In this document: in pieces, positions 1 through 6,102 of the stretch
How positions within the stretch are numbered: the first letter of the stretch is position 1
Layout of the letters: each line of letters starts with the position of its first letter
DNA from: Hyphomicrobiales bacterium
GTDB taxonomy: Bacteria > Pseudomonadota > Alphaproteobacteria > Rhizobiales > Aestuariivirgaceae
DNA: 7,449 bases
Direction: 5' to 3'
Assembly: GCA_027030295.1 (NCBI GenBank)
Contig: JALVFB010000348.1
Span: forward strand, 1 to 7,449
Translations under genes and position numbers: made by a program
Notes under the pieces: model-generated
Database searches by the model: none
What the model was told of the DNA's origin: nothing
The model's input: only the letters and a program-made list of their open reading frames with translations

Positions 1-1
1 G

Positions 2-1516
2 TTGCGCGAGGAGCTGCAACAGCGCAAGACCGCGCAGGGGCGCATTTTCGACCAGCTTGGCACCGCCATCGCCATCTTCGACGCCGAGCGCCGGCTGGTG
101 TTCCACAACGCCGCCTATGCCCGCCTGTGGGGCTTCGACGAGGGCTGGCTGGCCCGTCACCCGACGGAAGACGACATCCTCAACCGGCTGTTCGATCAGA
201 AACTGTTGCAGGTCACCGAGGACTTTCCCACCTGGCGCCAGCGCTGGCTGGAGATCTACACCAGCGGCCAGCCGCGCCGCCAGCGCTGGCAGCTGGCCCA
301 TGGCCACATGGTGGAGGTCATCGCCGAGCCCCAGCCGGGCGAGGGCGTCATCTACCTGTTCGAGGACATCACCGAGCAGCTGCGGCTGGAGGCGCGCTAC
401 CGCGAAGTCCTGCAGGTGCAGGAGGAAACGCTGGACAACCTGCACGAGGCGGTGGCGGTGTTCGGCACCGATGGCCGCCTGCGCCTGTTCAACCGCGTCT
501 TCGCCGATCTGTGGCGGATGGACGAGGCGCGGCTGAAGATGCGCCCGCACGTGGACGACATCATCTCCGGGTGCCGTCAACTGGTGGAGGACGGGCGCTG
601 GTGGGACGAATTCAAGTTCGACATCATCGGGGTGGACGAGGAGCGCAGCCCGCGGTCGCGGCGCCTCACCCTGCGCGACGGGCGGGTGTTCAACTATCAG
701 ATGGTGCCGTTGCCCGACGGCAACACGCTGGTCACCTGGTCGGACATGACCGACGCCATTCTCGCCGCCCGCGCCGCCCAGGAACGGGCCGAGGCGCTGG
801 AGGAAAGCGACCGCATCAAGACGGTGTTCCTCGATTCCATTTCCTACGAGATGCGTTCGCCGCTGAACACCATCAAGGGCTATACGGAAGCCATGCGCAT
901 GGGGCTGGGCGGCGAGTTGAACGCGCGCCAGCGGGAGTTCATGGACAACATCCTGGAGGCTTCCTACGAGCTGCTGGACAAGATCGACACGGTGCTGGAT
1001 CTCACCGCCCTGGACGCCGGCAAGCTGGAGCTGAGCATCACGGAATTCGAGGTGGTGCCGATGCTGGAGGAGCTGGCCGTCCAGGTGGAATCGCGGCTCG
1101 TCCGGCGCGACATGGCGCTGGAGGTGGAGGTGGCGGAAGACGTGCAGACCATGCACGCGGATCGCAACCGCATCATGCAGGTGTTGCGTCATCTGCTGGT
1201 GAACGCCATCGGCTTCGGCCGTCGCGGCACCACGGTGCGCCTGGGCGCCCGCCACAATGCCGAGGGCGACGTGGAGTTCTGGGTCGCCGATGAAGGTCCG
1301 GGCATGAACGCCGAGGTGCTGCCCCGCGTGTTCGAGCGCTTCTATGCCCGGCCCTCGCCGGAAGGCCACCGCGGGCCGGGACTGGGGCTGCCGCTGGTCA
1401 AGGCGCTCATCGAGCTGCACGGCGGACAGGTGGAGCTGATCTCGCGCGAGGGCCGGGGCACCACCGTCATCTGCCGCCTGCCACAGAACCATTCGGCGCT
1501 GCGGGAGAAGGCATGA
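2..1516 (+). CDS. divL: DivL-like PAS-containing histidine-kinase-like cell-cycle protein, 5' end missing
   Basis: The visible 504 codons are the C-terminal part of a longer protein; the frame is open to the window edge, so the TTG at position 2 is probably not the start. Two PAS-like segments (about residues 16-130 and 140-252) lead through a short helical linker into a DHp domain (about 268-345) and a HATPase domain (about 350-495). The H-box reads ISYEMRSPLN: Tyr282 (codon 845-847) replaces the phospho-accepting His. This is the hallmark of Caulobacter DivL, which binds phosphorylated DivK and controls CckA and hence CtrA. The ATP site looks intact: Asn401 in the N-box, DEGPGM at 430-435 and GPGLGL at 458-463. 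Known DivL proteins are roughly 770 residues with N-terminal membrane segments, so about a third should lie upstream. The stop overlaps the next start as ATGA. The family call rests on the Tyr substitution, the domain order and, from memory, a common position next to tsaE. Confidence 0.85.
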   Translation: MREELQQRKTAQGRIFDQLGTAIAIFDAERRLVFHNAAYARLWGFDEGWLARHPTEDDILNRLFDQKLLQVTEDFPTWRQRWLEIYTSGQPRRQRWQLAHGHMVEVIAEPQPGEGVIYLFEDITEQLRLEARYREVLQVQEETLDNLHEAVAVFGTDGRLRLFNRVFADLWRMDEARLKMRPHVDDIISGCRQLVEDGRWWDEFKFDIIGVDEERSPRSRRLTLRDGRVFNYQMVPLPDGNTLVTWSDMTDAILAARAAQERAEALEESDRIKTVFLDSISYEMRSPLNTIKGYTEAMRMGLGGELNARQREFMDNILEASYELLDKIDTVLDLTALDAGKLELSITEFEVVPMLEELAVQVESRLVRRDMALEVEVAEDVQTMHADRNRIMQVLRHLLVNAIGFGRRGTTVRLGARHNAEGDVEFWVADEGPGMNAEVLPRVFERFYARPSPEGHRGPGLGLPLVKALIELHGGQVELISREGRGTTVICRLPQNHSALREKA

Positions 1517-3126
1517 ACACACGAGCGGAGGTCTTTCGTCTGCGCCATCCACTGGCGGATGAAGCGGCGACGCAATCGCTGGGGCGCGAACTGGCGTTGT
1601 TCGTCCGCCCCGGCGACTGGATTCTGCTGTTCGGCGATCTCGGCGCCGGCAAGACCACGCTGGCGCGCGCCTTCATCCGCGCCCTGCTGCCGCCGGACAT
1701 GGCCGAGGAAACGGAGGTGCCCAGCCCCACCTTCACCCTGGTGCAGCCCTATGACGCCACCCGCGTGCCGGTGGCGCACGTGGATCTCTATCGCATCGCC
1801 GATCCGTTCGAGGTGGAGGAGCTGGGCCTTGCCGAGCTGGCGGCGGATCACGCGCTGCTGGTGGAATGGCCCGACCGTCTGCCCGACCTGCCGCGCGACA
1901 GGCTGGAGGTGCATCTTGCCGATGCCGAAGGCGGAAAGAGTCGCGTGGCGGAGCTGATCGGCCATGGCGCCTGGGCGGCGCGCCTGAAACGGCTGGCGGC
2001 GGCAAACGATTTTCTCGCCCGCGCGCCGGGATCGGCGGCGCCCATCCGGCGCCGTTTCCTGCAGGGCGATGCCTCCACCCGCCGCTATGAACGCATATCC
2101 GCGCCGGGGCGGCCGCCGATGATCCTGATGGACATGCCCGAGCGCCCGGACGGCCCGCCCATCCGCGACGGAAAAAGTTACGACGAGCTGGCGCACCTGG
2201 CCCGCTCCGTGCGCGCCGTGTGGGCGGTGAACACGGAATTGCGGCGGCAGGGCTATTCGGCGCCGGAGATTTTCGCCCATGACTTCGACGCCGGCCTGTT
2301 GCTGCTCGAGGACTTCGGCGACGCCGTCTTCGGCCGCCTCTATGGCGAAGGGCGCATGCCGGAATTGTTGCGCGCCGCCACCGAACTGCTGGCGGACATG
2401 GCCGGGCGCGACTGGCCGCGCGAGGTGGCCTTGCCCGATGGCGGCGCGTATCGGCTGGCCGACTACGACAAGCAGGCCTTTCTGGTGGAGGCGGAACTGC
2501 TGTGCGACTGGTTCTGGCCGCGCGTGAAGGCGGGCGCGCCCTGTCCGCAAGAAGCGCGCGCCACCTTTCTGGAGGCGATGGAAACACTGCTGGCCTTCGC
2601 CCGACCCGGAGGCGAAAGGCCCGTGTGGGTGCTGCGGGATTATCATTCGCCCAACCTCATCTGGCTGCCCGGGCGCGACGGCGTGCGCCGGGTGGGACTG
2701 ATCGACACCCAGGACGCCGTCATCGGCCCGGCCGCCTATGATCTCGCCTCGCTGTTGCAGGATGCGCGCATCACCGTGCCGGAGCCGCTGGAGCGCGAGA
2801 TGCTGGCCATGTATTGCGACCTGCGGGCGGCGCGGGAGCCGGCGTTCGACGAGGCCGCCCTTCGCCTCTCCTACGCGGTCATGGGCGCGCAGCGCGCGGC
2901 CAAGGTGCTGGGCATCTTCACCCGCCTGCACCGCCGCGACGGCAAGCCGCACTATCTCGCCCACCTGCCGCGGGTGGCCCACTGGTTGTTGCGCAATCTC
3001 GAGCGCCGCGACGGCCTGCCGGCGGCGGGCGGAGAGGCGCTGACGGCGCTGCTGGACTGGCTTGACGCCCACCTGCCGGAAGTGCGCGCGCTGGCGGCGG
3101 AACACGAACGGGAGAGCGTCATATGA
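1513..3126 (+). CDS. tsaE-amgK: TsaE-AmgK fusion: t6A ATPase subunit joined to amino-sugar kinase
   Basis: This 537-residue protein has two enzymes in one chain. Residues 1 to about 155 are TsaE, the ATPase that supports TsaB/TsaD in making N6-threonylcarbamoyl-adenosine at tRNA position 37. It shows a Walker A motif (GDLGAGKTT, 41-49), SPTFTLV (71-77), HVDLYRI (89-95) and EWP (118-120). Residues about 175-530 are an aminoglycoside-phosphotransferase-fold kinase of the AmgK type, which phosphorylates the anomeric carbon of MurNAc or GlcNAc. Its catalytic loop is RDYHSPNLIW (375-384; Asp376, Asn381) and its metal-binding segment is LIDTQDA (397-403; Asp399). The start is well placed: ATGA overlap with the upstream stop and a GGAG at 1504-1507. 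The same fusion is a known annotation in Alphaproteobacteria, so it is not new. Its second half shares a pathway with murU two genes downstream. The exact sugar specificity is inferred. Confidence 0.92.
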   Translation: MNTRAEVFRLRHPLADEAATQSLGRELALFVRPGDWILLFGDLGAGKTTLARAFIRALLPPDMAEETEVPSPTFTLVQPYDATRVPVAHVDLYRIADPFEVEELGLAELAADHALLVEWPDRLPDLPRDRLEVHLADAEGGKSRVAELIGHGAWAARLKRLAAANDFLARAPGSAAPIRRRFLQGDASTRRYERISAPGRPPMILMDMPERPDGPPIRDGKSYDELAHLARSVRAVWAVNTELRRQGYSAPEIFAHDFDAGLLLLEDFGDAVFGRLYGEGRMPELLRAATELLADMAGRDWPREVALPDGGAYRLADYDKQAFLVEAELLCDWFWPRVKAGAPCPQEARATFLEAMETLLAFARPGGERPVWVLRDYHSPNLIWLPGRDGVRRVGLIDTQDAVIGPAAYDLASLLQDARITVPEPLEREMLAMYCDLRAAREPAFDEAALRLSYAVMGAQRAAKVLGIFTRLHRRDGKPHYLAHLPRVAHWLLRNLERRDGLPAAGGEALTALLDWLDAHLPEVRALAAEHERESVI

Positions 3127-3305
3127 GCGACATCCGGCTGACATTGCTTTGCTGGCTGGCGCTGAACGCTGCCCTGTTGGCGCTGTTCGCCTTCCTGTTC
3201 GCACGGCGTATCCTGCGCTGGCATGTCGTTTCGCGGCTGAGCGTGCTGGGTGGCCTCGGTCTGTCCGGCCTGTTCGGCCTGTTCCTGCTGGTCATGAGTC
3301 CATGA
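3123..3305 (+). CDS. Small two-helix membrane protein between amgK and murU, unknown function
   Basis: I do not recognise this 60-residue protein. It has two hydrophobic stretches (about residues 5-26 and 39-58) separated by a basic loop, ARRILRWHVVSR (27-38). By the positive-inside rule this predicts a hairpin with the loop in the cytoplasm and both ends outside the inner membrane. Evidence that it is a real gene: a good ribosome site (GGGAG at 3110-3114, 8 bases before ATG), ATGA overlaps with both the upstream stop and the murU start, and G/C-rich third codon positions like its neighbours. The murU start has no clear ribosome site of its own, so translation of this frame probably feeds murU. 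A role near the membrane in cell-wall recycling is only a guess from position. The alternative is a pure translational-coupling leader whose peptide does nothing. Confidence 0.7.
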   Translation: MSDIRLTLLCWLALNAALLALFAFLFARRILRWHVVSRLSVLGGLGLSGLFGLFLLVMSP

Positions 3306-4081
3306 CGGAAACGACGCGCATCACCACCGCCATGCTGCTGGCCGCCGGGCTGGGCACCCGCATGCGCCCGCTCACCGAACACACGCCCAAGCCGCTCATT
3401 GAAGTGGCGGGCAGGCCGCTCATCGCATACGCGCTGGAGCGCCTGCGCGCCGCCGGGGTGCGAAAGGTGGTGATGAACGTCCACTGGCTGGCCGACCGGC
3501 TGGAGGACTGGGCGCAAGCGCAAACGCCGCCGCCCGCCATCGTCGTTTCCGACGAACGCGGCGAGCTGCTGGAAACCGGCGGCGGCATCCGCAAGGCCCT
3601 GCCCCTGCTGGGCGATGCGCCGTTCTACGTGGTCAACACCGACAGCATCTGGATCGACGGCGAGGTTCCGGCGCTGGCCCGCCTCGCCGCCGCCTGGGAC
3701 GATGCGCGCATGGACGCGCTGCTGCTGCTCTGCCCATTGGAACATGCGGTGGGCCATGGCAAGGGCGGCGACTTTCTCTGCGTGGACGGCGGCATGCCGC
3801 AGGCGCAACCGTGTTCGCTGCGCCGCGCCCGCGAGGAGGAGAAGCCCGTCGCCTTCGTGTTCACCGGCATATATGTCGTGCACCCGCGCCTGTTCGTCGC
3901 CGCGCCGGCGACGCCGCGCTTTTCCATGAACGTGCTGTTCGACGCCGCCATGCGCGCGGGCCGCCTGTTCGGCCTGTTGCATGATGGCCCGTGGCTGCAC
4001 GTGGGCACCCCCCAGGCCATCGCGGAGGCGGAAGCGGCGTTGCGCGCCCATGCTGTTACACCAGACGCACGTTTTCCGTGA
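3302..4081 (+). CDS. murU: MurNAc-1-phosphate uridylyltransferase MurU
   Basis: This is a 259-residue sugar-phosphate nucleotidyltransferase. The signature LLAAGLGTRMRPLT (12-25) followed by PKPL (Lys30) is the nucleotide-binding loop. NTD at 112-114 supplies the metal-binding Asp114, ETGGGI is at 91-96 and HVGTPQ at 233-238. MurU converts MurNAc-alpha-1-phosphate, the AmgK product, and UTP into UDP-MurNAc. This bypasses the fosfomycin-sensitive de novo steps and returns recycled wall sugar to peptidoglycan synthesis in the cytoplasm. The start at 3302 is chosen because it overlaps the previous stop as ATGA and begins just before the conserved loop. The frame stays open upstream to 3062 with no supporting motif. 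It is the last gene of the operon in this window, followed by a repeat-rich gap. A generic mannose- or glucose-1-phosphate nucleotidyltransferase is the alternative, but linkage to amgK favours MurU. Confidence 0.9.
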   Translation: MTETTRITTAMLLAAGLGTRMRPLTEHTPKPLIEVAGRPLIAYALERLRAAGVRKVVMNVHWLADRLEDWAQAQTPPPAIVVSDERGELLETGGGIRKALPLLGDAPFYVVNTDSIWIDGEVPALARLAAAWDDARMDALLLLCPLEHAVGHGKGGDFLCVDGGMPQAQPCSLRRAREEEKPVAFVFTGIYVVHPRLFVAAPATPRFSMNVLFDAAMRAGRLFGLLHDGPWLHVGTPQAIAEAEAALRAHAVTPDARFP

Positions 4082-4110
4082 TCAGCGAGAAAAGCGTAAG
4101 AAGCGGTCAG

Positions 4111-4262
4111 TCCCTTTCCTCCCCCTGGAAGGGGGAGGTCGGCCCCGTCAGGGGCCGGGAGGGGGTCGGGCGGCGATACTTCTGACGGAAAGGCAAGATG
4201 GCGCGCACAAGCGCCCCTCGCCCGCCCCCCCCCCCCACCCCCCCCCTGCCAGGGGGAGGGAG
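4111..4262. repeat. Inverted pair of REP-like G/C-rich hairpin repeats with C12-A-C9 tract
   Basis: The gap after murU holds two related hairpin units in opposite orientation. The left unit has a perfect 9-bp stem with a 3-base loop (4118-4126 with 4130-4138), then a second stem of 7 bp (4140-4146 with 4151-4157, loop GTCA). The right unit, read on the minus strand, has nearly the same core: CCCTCCCCCTGGCAGGGGG, against TCCTCCCCCTGGAAGGGGG on the left. A further 5-bp stem lies at 4200-4204/4211-4215. The right unit contains 12 C (4225-4236), one A and 9 C (4238-4246). From memory, dispersed intergenic repeats of this flavour are common in alphaproteobacterial genomes. I see no transposase. 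The unit may also end transcription or shield the mRNA end, but there is no T-run as in an intrinsic terminator. Confidence 0.7.
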
Positions 4263-4278
4263 ATGAACGAATACAGCC

Positions 4279-4308
4279 TGCACAGAACAGGCAACCGGTT
4301 CTGATGCA
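4279..4308 (+). other. Imperfect inverted repeat before lnt
   Basis: TGCACAGAAC (4279-4288) pairs with GTTCTG-A-TGCA (4298-4308) around a 9-base loop, with one bulged A. A competing small hairpin uses GCCTG (4276-4280) and CAGGC (4288-4292), so the two folds exclude each other. The element ends 48 bases before the preferred lnt start and 3 bases before an upstream in-frame ATG. It could be an operator, a leader structure or the edge of the repeat element. No function can be assigned from sequence alone. Confidence 0.35.
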
Positions 4309-4356
4309 TCCATGACATCTCTTGACAGAGATTGCCTCGCCAGCCACAGCCAGTGC

Positions 4357-5967
4357 ATGAAAAAGCGCAGGCACATGCTCTGGTTGTCCGTGCTGGCGCT
4401 GGGCTGTGGCCTCTTGGCGGCGCGGGCGCTGCCCGCCACCCATGCCACCTGGTTGCTGCCCGTGGCCATGAGCGGGCTGCTGCTGGTGCTGCATGCGGCG
4501 CTGGCGCCGCTCGCCACCCGCCGCGCCCGTGCACTTGCCGCCGCACTCCTGCTGTTCGCCTTCGGGCTGGGCTGGGAAGGCTGGGGCCTGCGCTGGGTGG
4601 CGGAGGCCTTTTTCGTCGAGGCCGAAAAGTTCGCCGCCATCGCGCCCTTCGCCGTGGCCGCGCTGGCCGCCGCCGCCGCCGCGTTCATGGCCGTCGCAGG
4701 CGCGGTTTACGGCCTCCTGTGGCGCGATGATGTCTTTTCCGCCGCCCGCCTGGCGCTGCTGATCCCCCTGTTTCGGATGATGCGCGAAAGCCCGCTGGTG
4801 TTCGGCGGCTTTCCATGGAACCCTTTCGCCCATGCGCTGGATCCGCAAACCCTGTTGCCGCTGATGCAGGCGGCCTCGCTCATCGGCGTGTGGGGGCTGA
4901 GCGCGCTGGTGATTCTGTTCGCCGCGTTGCCCGCGCAAGCCTGGCTGTGCTGGCGTGGCGGCAATGCCAGGGCGGCCGTCGCGGTTGGCATCGCGGGGCT
5001 GGCGCTGTTCGCCGCGCTGTGGGCCTTTGGCGCCTGGCGGCTGCGCGCGCCGGTGAAAAGCACCAACGTGCGCGTCGCCATCATCCAGCCCGACATCAGC
5101 CAGAAGGAAAAATGGCGTCCCGAAAACCGCGACCGCGTGTTTCAGACCCTGCTGGAGATGACCCGGCGGGCGGTGGCGTCGGCGGCCAGGCTGCCCGCCA
5201 CCGGCCCTTTGGTGATCGTCTGGCCGGAGAGCGCCGTGCCCTTTCTGCTGCGGGACAGCCCCCGGGCATTGGGCATGATCGGCAAGGCATTGCCGGAAAA
5301 CGCCTGGCTGTTCACCGGCGCCCTGCGCCGCGCGCCGAAGGAAATGCTGAAGCCCGGCGGCCCGGCCCTGTTCAACTCCATTCTCGGCGTCGATGACCGG
5401 GGGCGCGTCCGTTTCGTCTATGACAAGCGCCGGCTGGTGCCGTTCGGCGAATATCTGCCGCTGGCCCGGCTGTTGCGTCCGCTGGGCATTCGTCAGGTGG
5501 TGCCGGTGCCGCGCGGCTTTTTCTTCGGCCGCGACCCCGGTCCGCACCGCGTGGACGGCCTGCCTCCCTTCGAGGCCTTCGTCTGCTACGAGATCGTGTT
5601 CGACGATCCGCCGCCACGGGCCGATGATACCCGCTGGCTGCTGAACGTGACCAACGACGCCTGGTTCGGCACGTCGTCGGGGCCGTATCAGCACTTCATG
5701 GCCGCGCGGTTTCGCGCCATCGAGCGCAATCTGCCGCTTGTGCGTGTGGCCAACACCGGCATTTCCGCGGTGGTTGACGGATTTGGCAGAATTTTGCATG
5801 AGCTGCCCCTGCAGCGGCGTGGCATGCGCGTCTTTCTCCTGCCTGCTAATGATTCGCATGGCATTTATGCACGCATGAATAGGTGGCAGATTGTGCTTGC
5901 CATGCTGTTTTTGTTGATGCTAATGGAGCGCACACGAATATGTTGCCGCATGCGGCAAGATATTTGA
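4357..5967 (+). CDS. lnt: Apolipoprotein N-acyltransferase Lnt
   Basis: Lnt is an inner-membrane enzyme that moves an acyl chain from phospholipid to the N-terminal cysteine of diacylated lipoproteins, the last step of lipoprotein maturation. Counting from 4357 the protein has 536 residues (E. coli about 512). An N-terminal multi-helix membrane region (about 1-230) includes the family segment GGFPWNPFAHAL (150-161). A periplasmic nitrilase-fold domain (about 235-500) follows, then one C-terminal helix (about 509-525). The catalytic triad is visible: Glu291 in WPESAVPF, Lys357 in YDKRRLVPFGEYLP and Cys410 in CYEIVF. The start is uncertain: 4357 gives a basic MKKRR end directly before helix 1, while in-frame ATGs at 4312 and 4375 are possible and none has a strong ribosome site. 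The last 40 or so codons are clearly AT-richer than the rest. The XRE gene follows, an order recalled from Sinorhizobium actA(lnt)-phrR. Confidence 0.93.
   Translation: MKKRRHMLWLSVLALGCGLLAARALPATHATWLLPVAMSGLLLVLHAALAPLATRRARALAAALLLFAFGLGWEGWGLRWVAEAFFVEAEKFAAIAPFAVAALAAAAAAFMAVAGAVYGLLWRDDVFSAARLALLIPLFRMMRESPLVFGGFPWNPFAHALDPQTLLPLMQAASLIGVWGLSALVILFAALPAQAWLCWRGGNARAAVAVGIAGLALFAALWAFGAWRLRAPVKSTNVRVAIIQPDISQKEKWRPENRDRVFQTLLEMTRRAVASAARLPATGPLVIVWPESAVPFLLRDSPRALGMIGKALPENAWLFTGALRRAPKEMLKPGGPALFNSILGVDDRGRVRFVYDKRRLVPFGEYLPLARLLRPLGIRQVVPVPRGFFFGRDPGPHRVDGLPPFEAFVCYEIVFDDPPPRADDTRWLLNVTNDAWFGTSSGPYQHFMAARFRAIERNLPLVRVANTGISAVVDGFGRILHELPLQRRGMRVFLLPANDSHGIYARMNRWQIVLAMLFLLMLMERTRICCRMRQDI
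5943..5958. promoter_or_regulatory. Perfect 16-bp palindrome, candidate operator
   Basis: TTGCCGCA is followed at once by its reverse complement TGCGGCAA, giving a perfect palindrome without spacer. It lies in the last codons of lnt and ends 5 bases before the -35-like TTGACC of the XRE-gene promoter. Placement and symmetry suit a binding site for a dimeric regulator. The regulator is unknown; self-control by the downstream XRE protein is a guess. Confidence 0.4.
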
Positions 5968-5990
5968 CCCCAGGGCGAATGTCATATAGT
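5964..5990 (+). promoter_or_regulatory. Probable sigma70-type promoter for the XRE gene, with overlapping palindrome
   Basis: TTGACC (5964-5969) resembles a -35 box and TATAGT (5985-5990) a -10 box; the 15-bp spacing is shorter than the ideal 17. The boxes sit in an AT-rich dip at the lnt stop codon. The -10 box lies within CATATAGTGTATG (5983-5995), a 13-bp palindrome with a single mismatched pair, which would suit a repressor site. Transcription from here would give a leader of roughly 105 bases before the XRE start. Confidence 0.45.
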
Positions 5991-6069
5991 GTATGCGCGC
6001 AAGGGTTGTTGGTGCGCATTGGCATTCGTCGGGGGACTACCTGTCTGGCAACCATCCTGTCTTTCCGTG

Positions 6070-6093
6070 CAGACCGGACAAACCAGCGGTCTG
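6070..6093 (+). promoter_or_regulatory. Leader hairpin touching the XRE-gene ribosome site
   Basis: CAGACCG (6070-6076) and CGGTCTG (6087-6093) form a perfect 7-bp inverted repeat with a 10-base loop. The right arm ends on the first G of the GGGGAG ribosome site (6093-6098), which lies 4 bases before the ATG. In RNA the hairpin would sit against the ribosome site and could modulate initiation; as DNA it could be an operator half-site pair. Either reading is inference. Confidence 0.4.
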
Positions 6094-6102
6094 GGGAGTA
6101 TC

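Noticed and set aside
127..1293. Plus-strand frame of 388 codons within divL
   Set aside because: It is out of frame with a protein that has PAS, DHp and ATPase motifs, and its Gly/Ala/Arg/His-rich composition is typical of a shadow.
1342..3204. Minus-strand open frame of 620 codons opposite tsaE-amgK
   Set aside because: It lies opposite a gene with clear catalytic motifs, is full of Arg, Gln, His and Gly, and shows no domain. Long antisense frames are expected at this GC content.
3062..3301. 80-codon upstream extension of murU
   Set aside because: It overlaps the end of amgK and the whole small membrane gene, lacks family motifs, and the ATG at 3302 has the expected overlap and position before the nucleotide-binding loop.
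4118..4157. Intrinsic terminator for the divL-murU operon
   Set aside because: The stems are strong but no T-run follows on either strand; repeat-type hairpins explain them better.
4322..4327. Perfect TTGACA before lnt as a -35 box
   Set aside because: No acceptable -10 box is found 16-18 bp downstream (CACAGC at 17 bp), so a promoter cannot be supported.
3625..5859. Minus-strand open frame of 744 codons opposite murU and lnt
   Set aside because: It crosses two real genes and the repeat gap with low-complexity, Gln/Gly/Arg-rich composition and no recognisable motif; a high-GC shadow.
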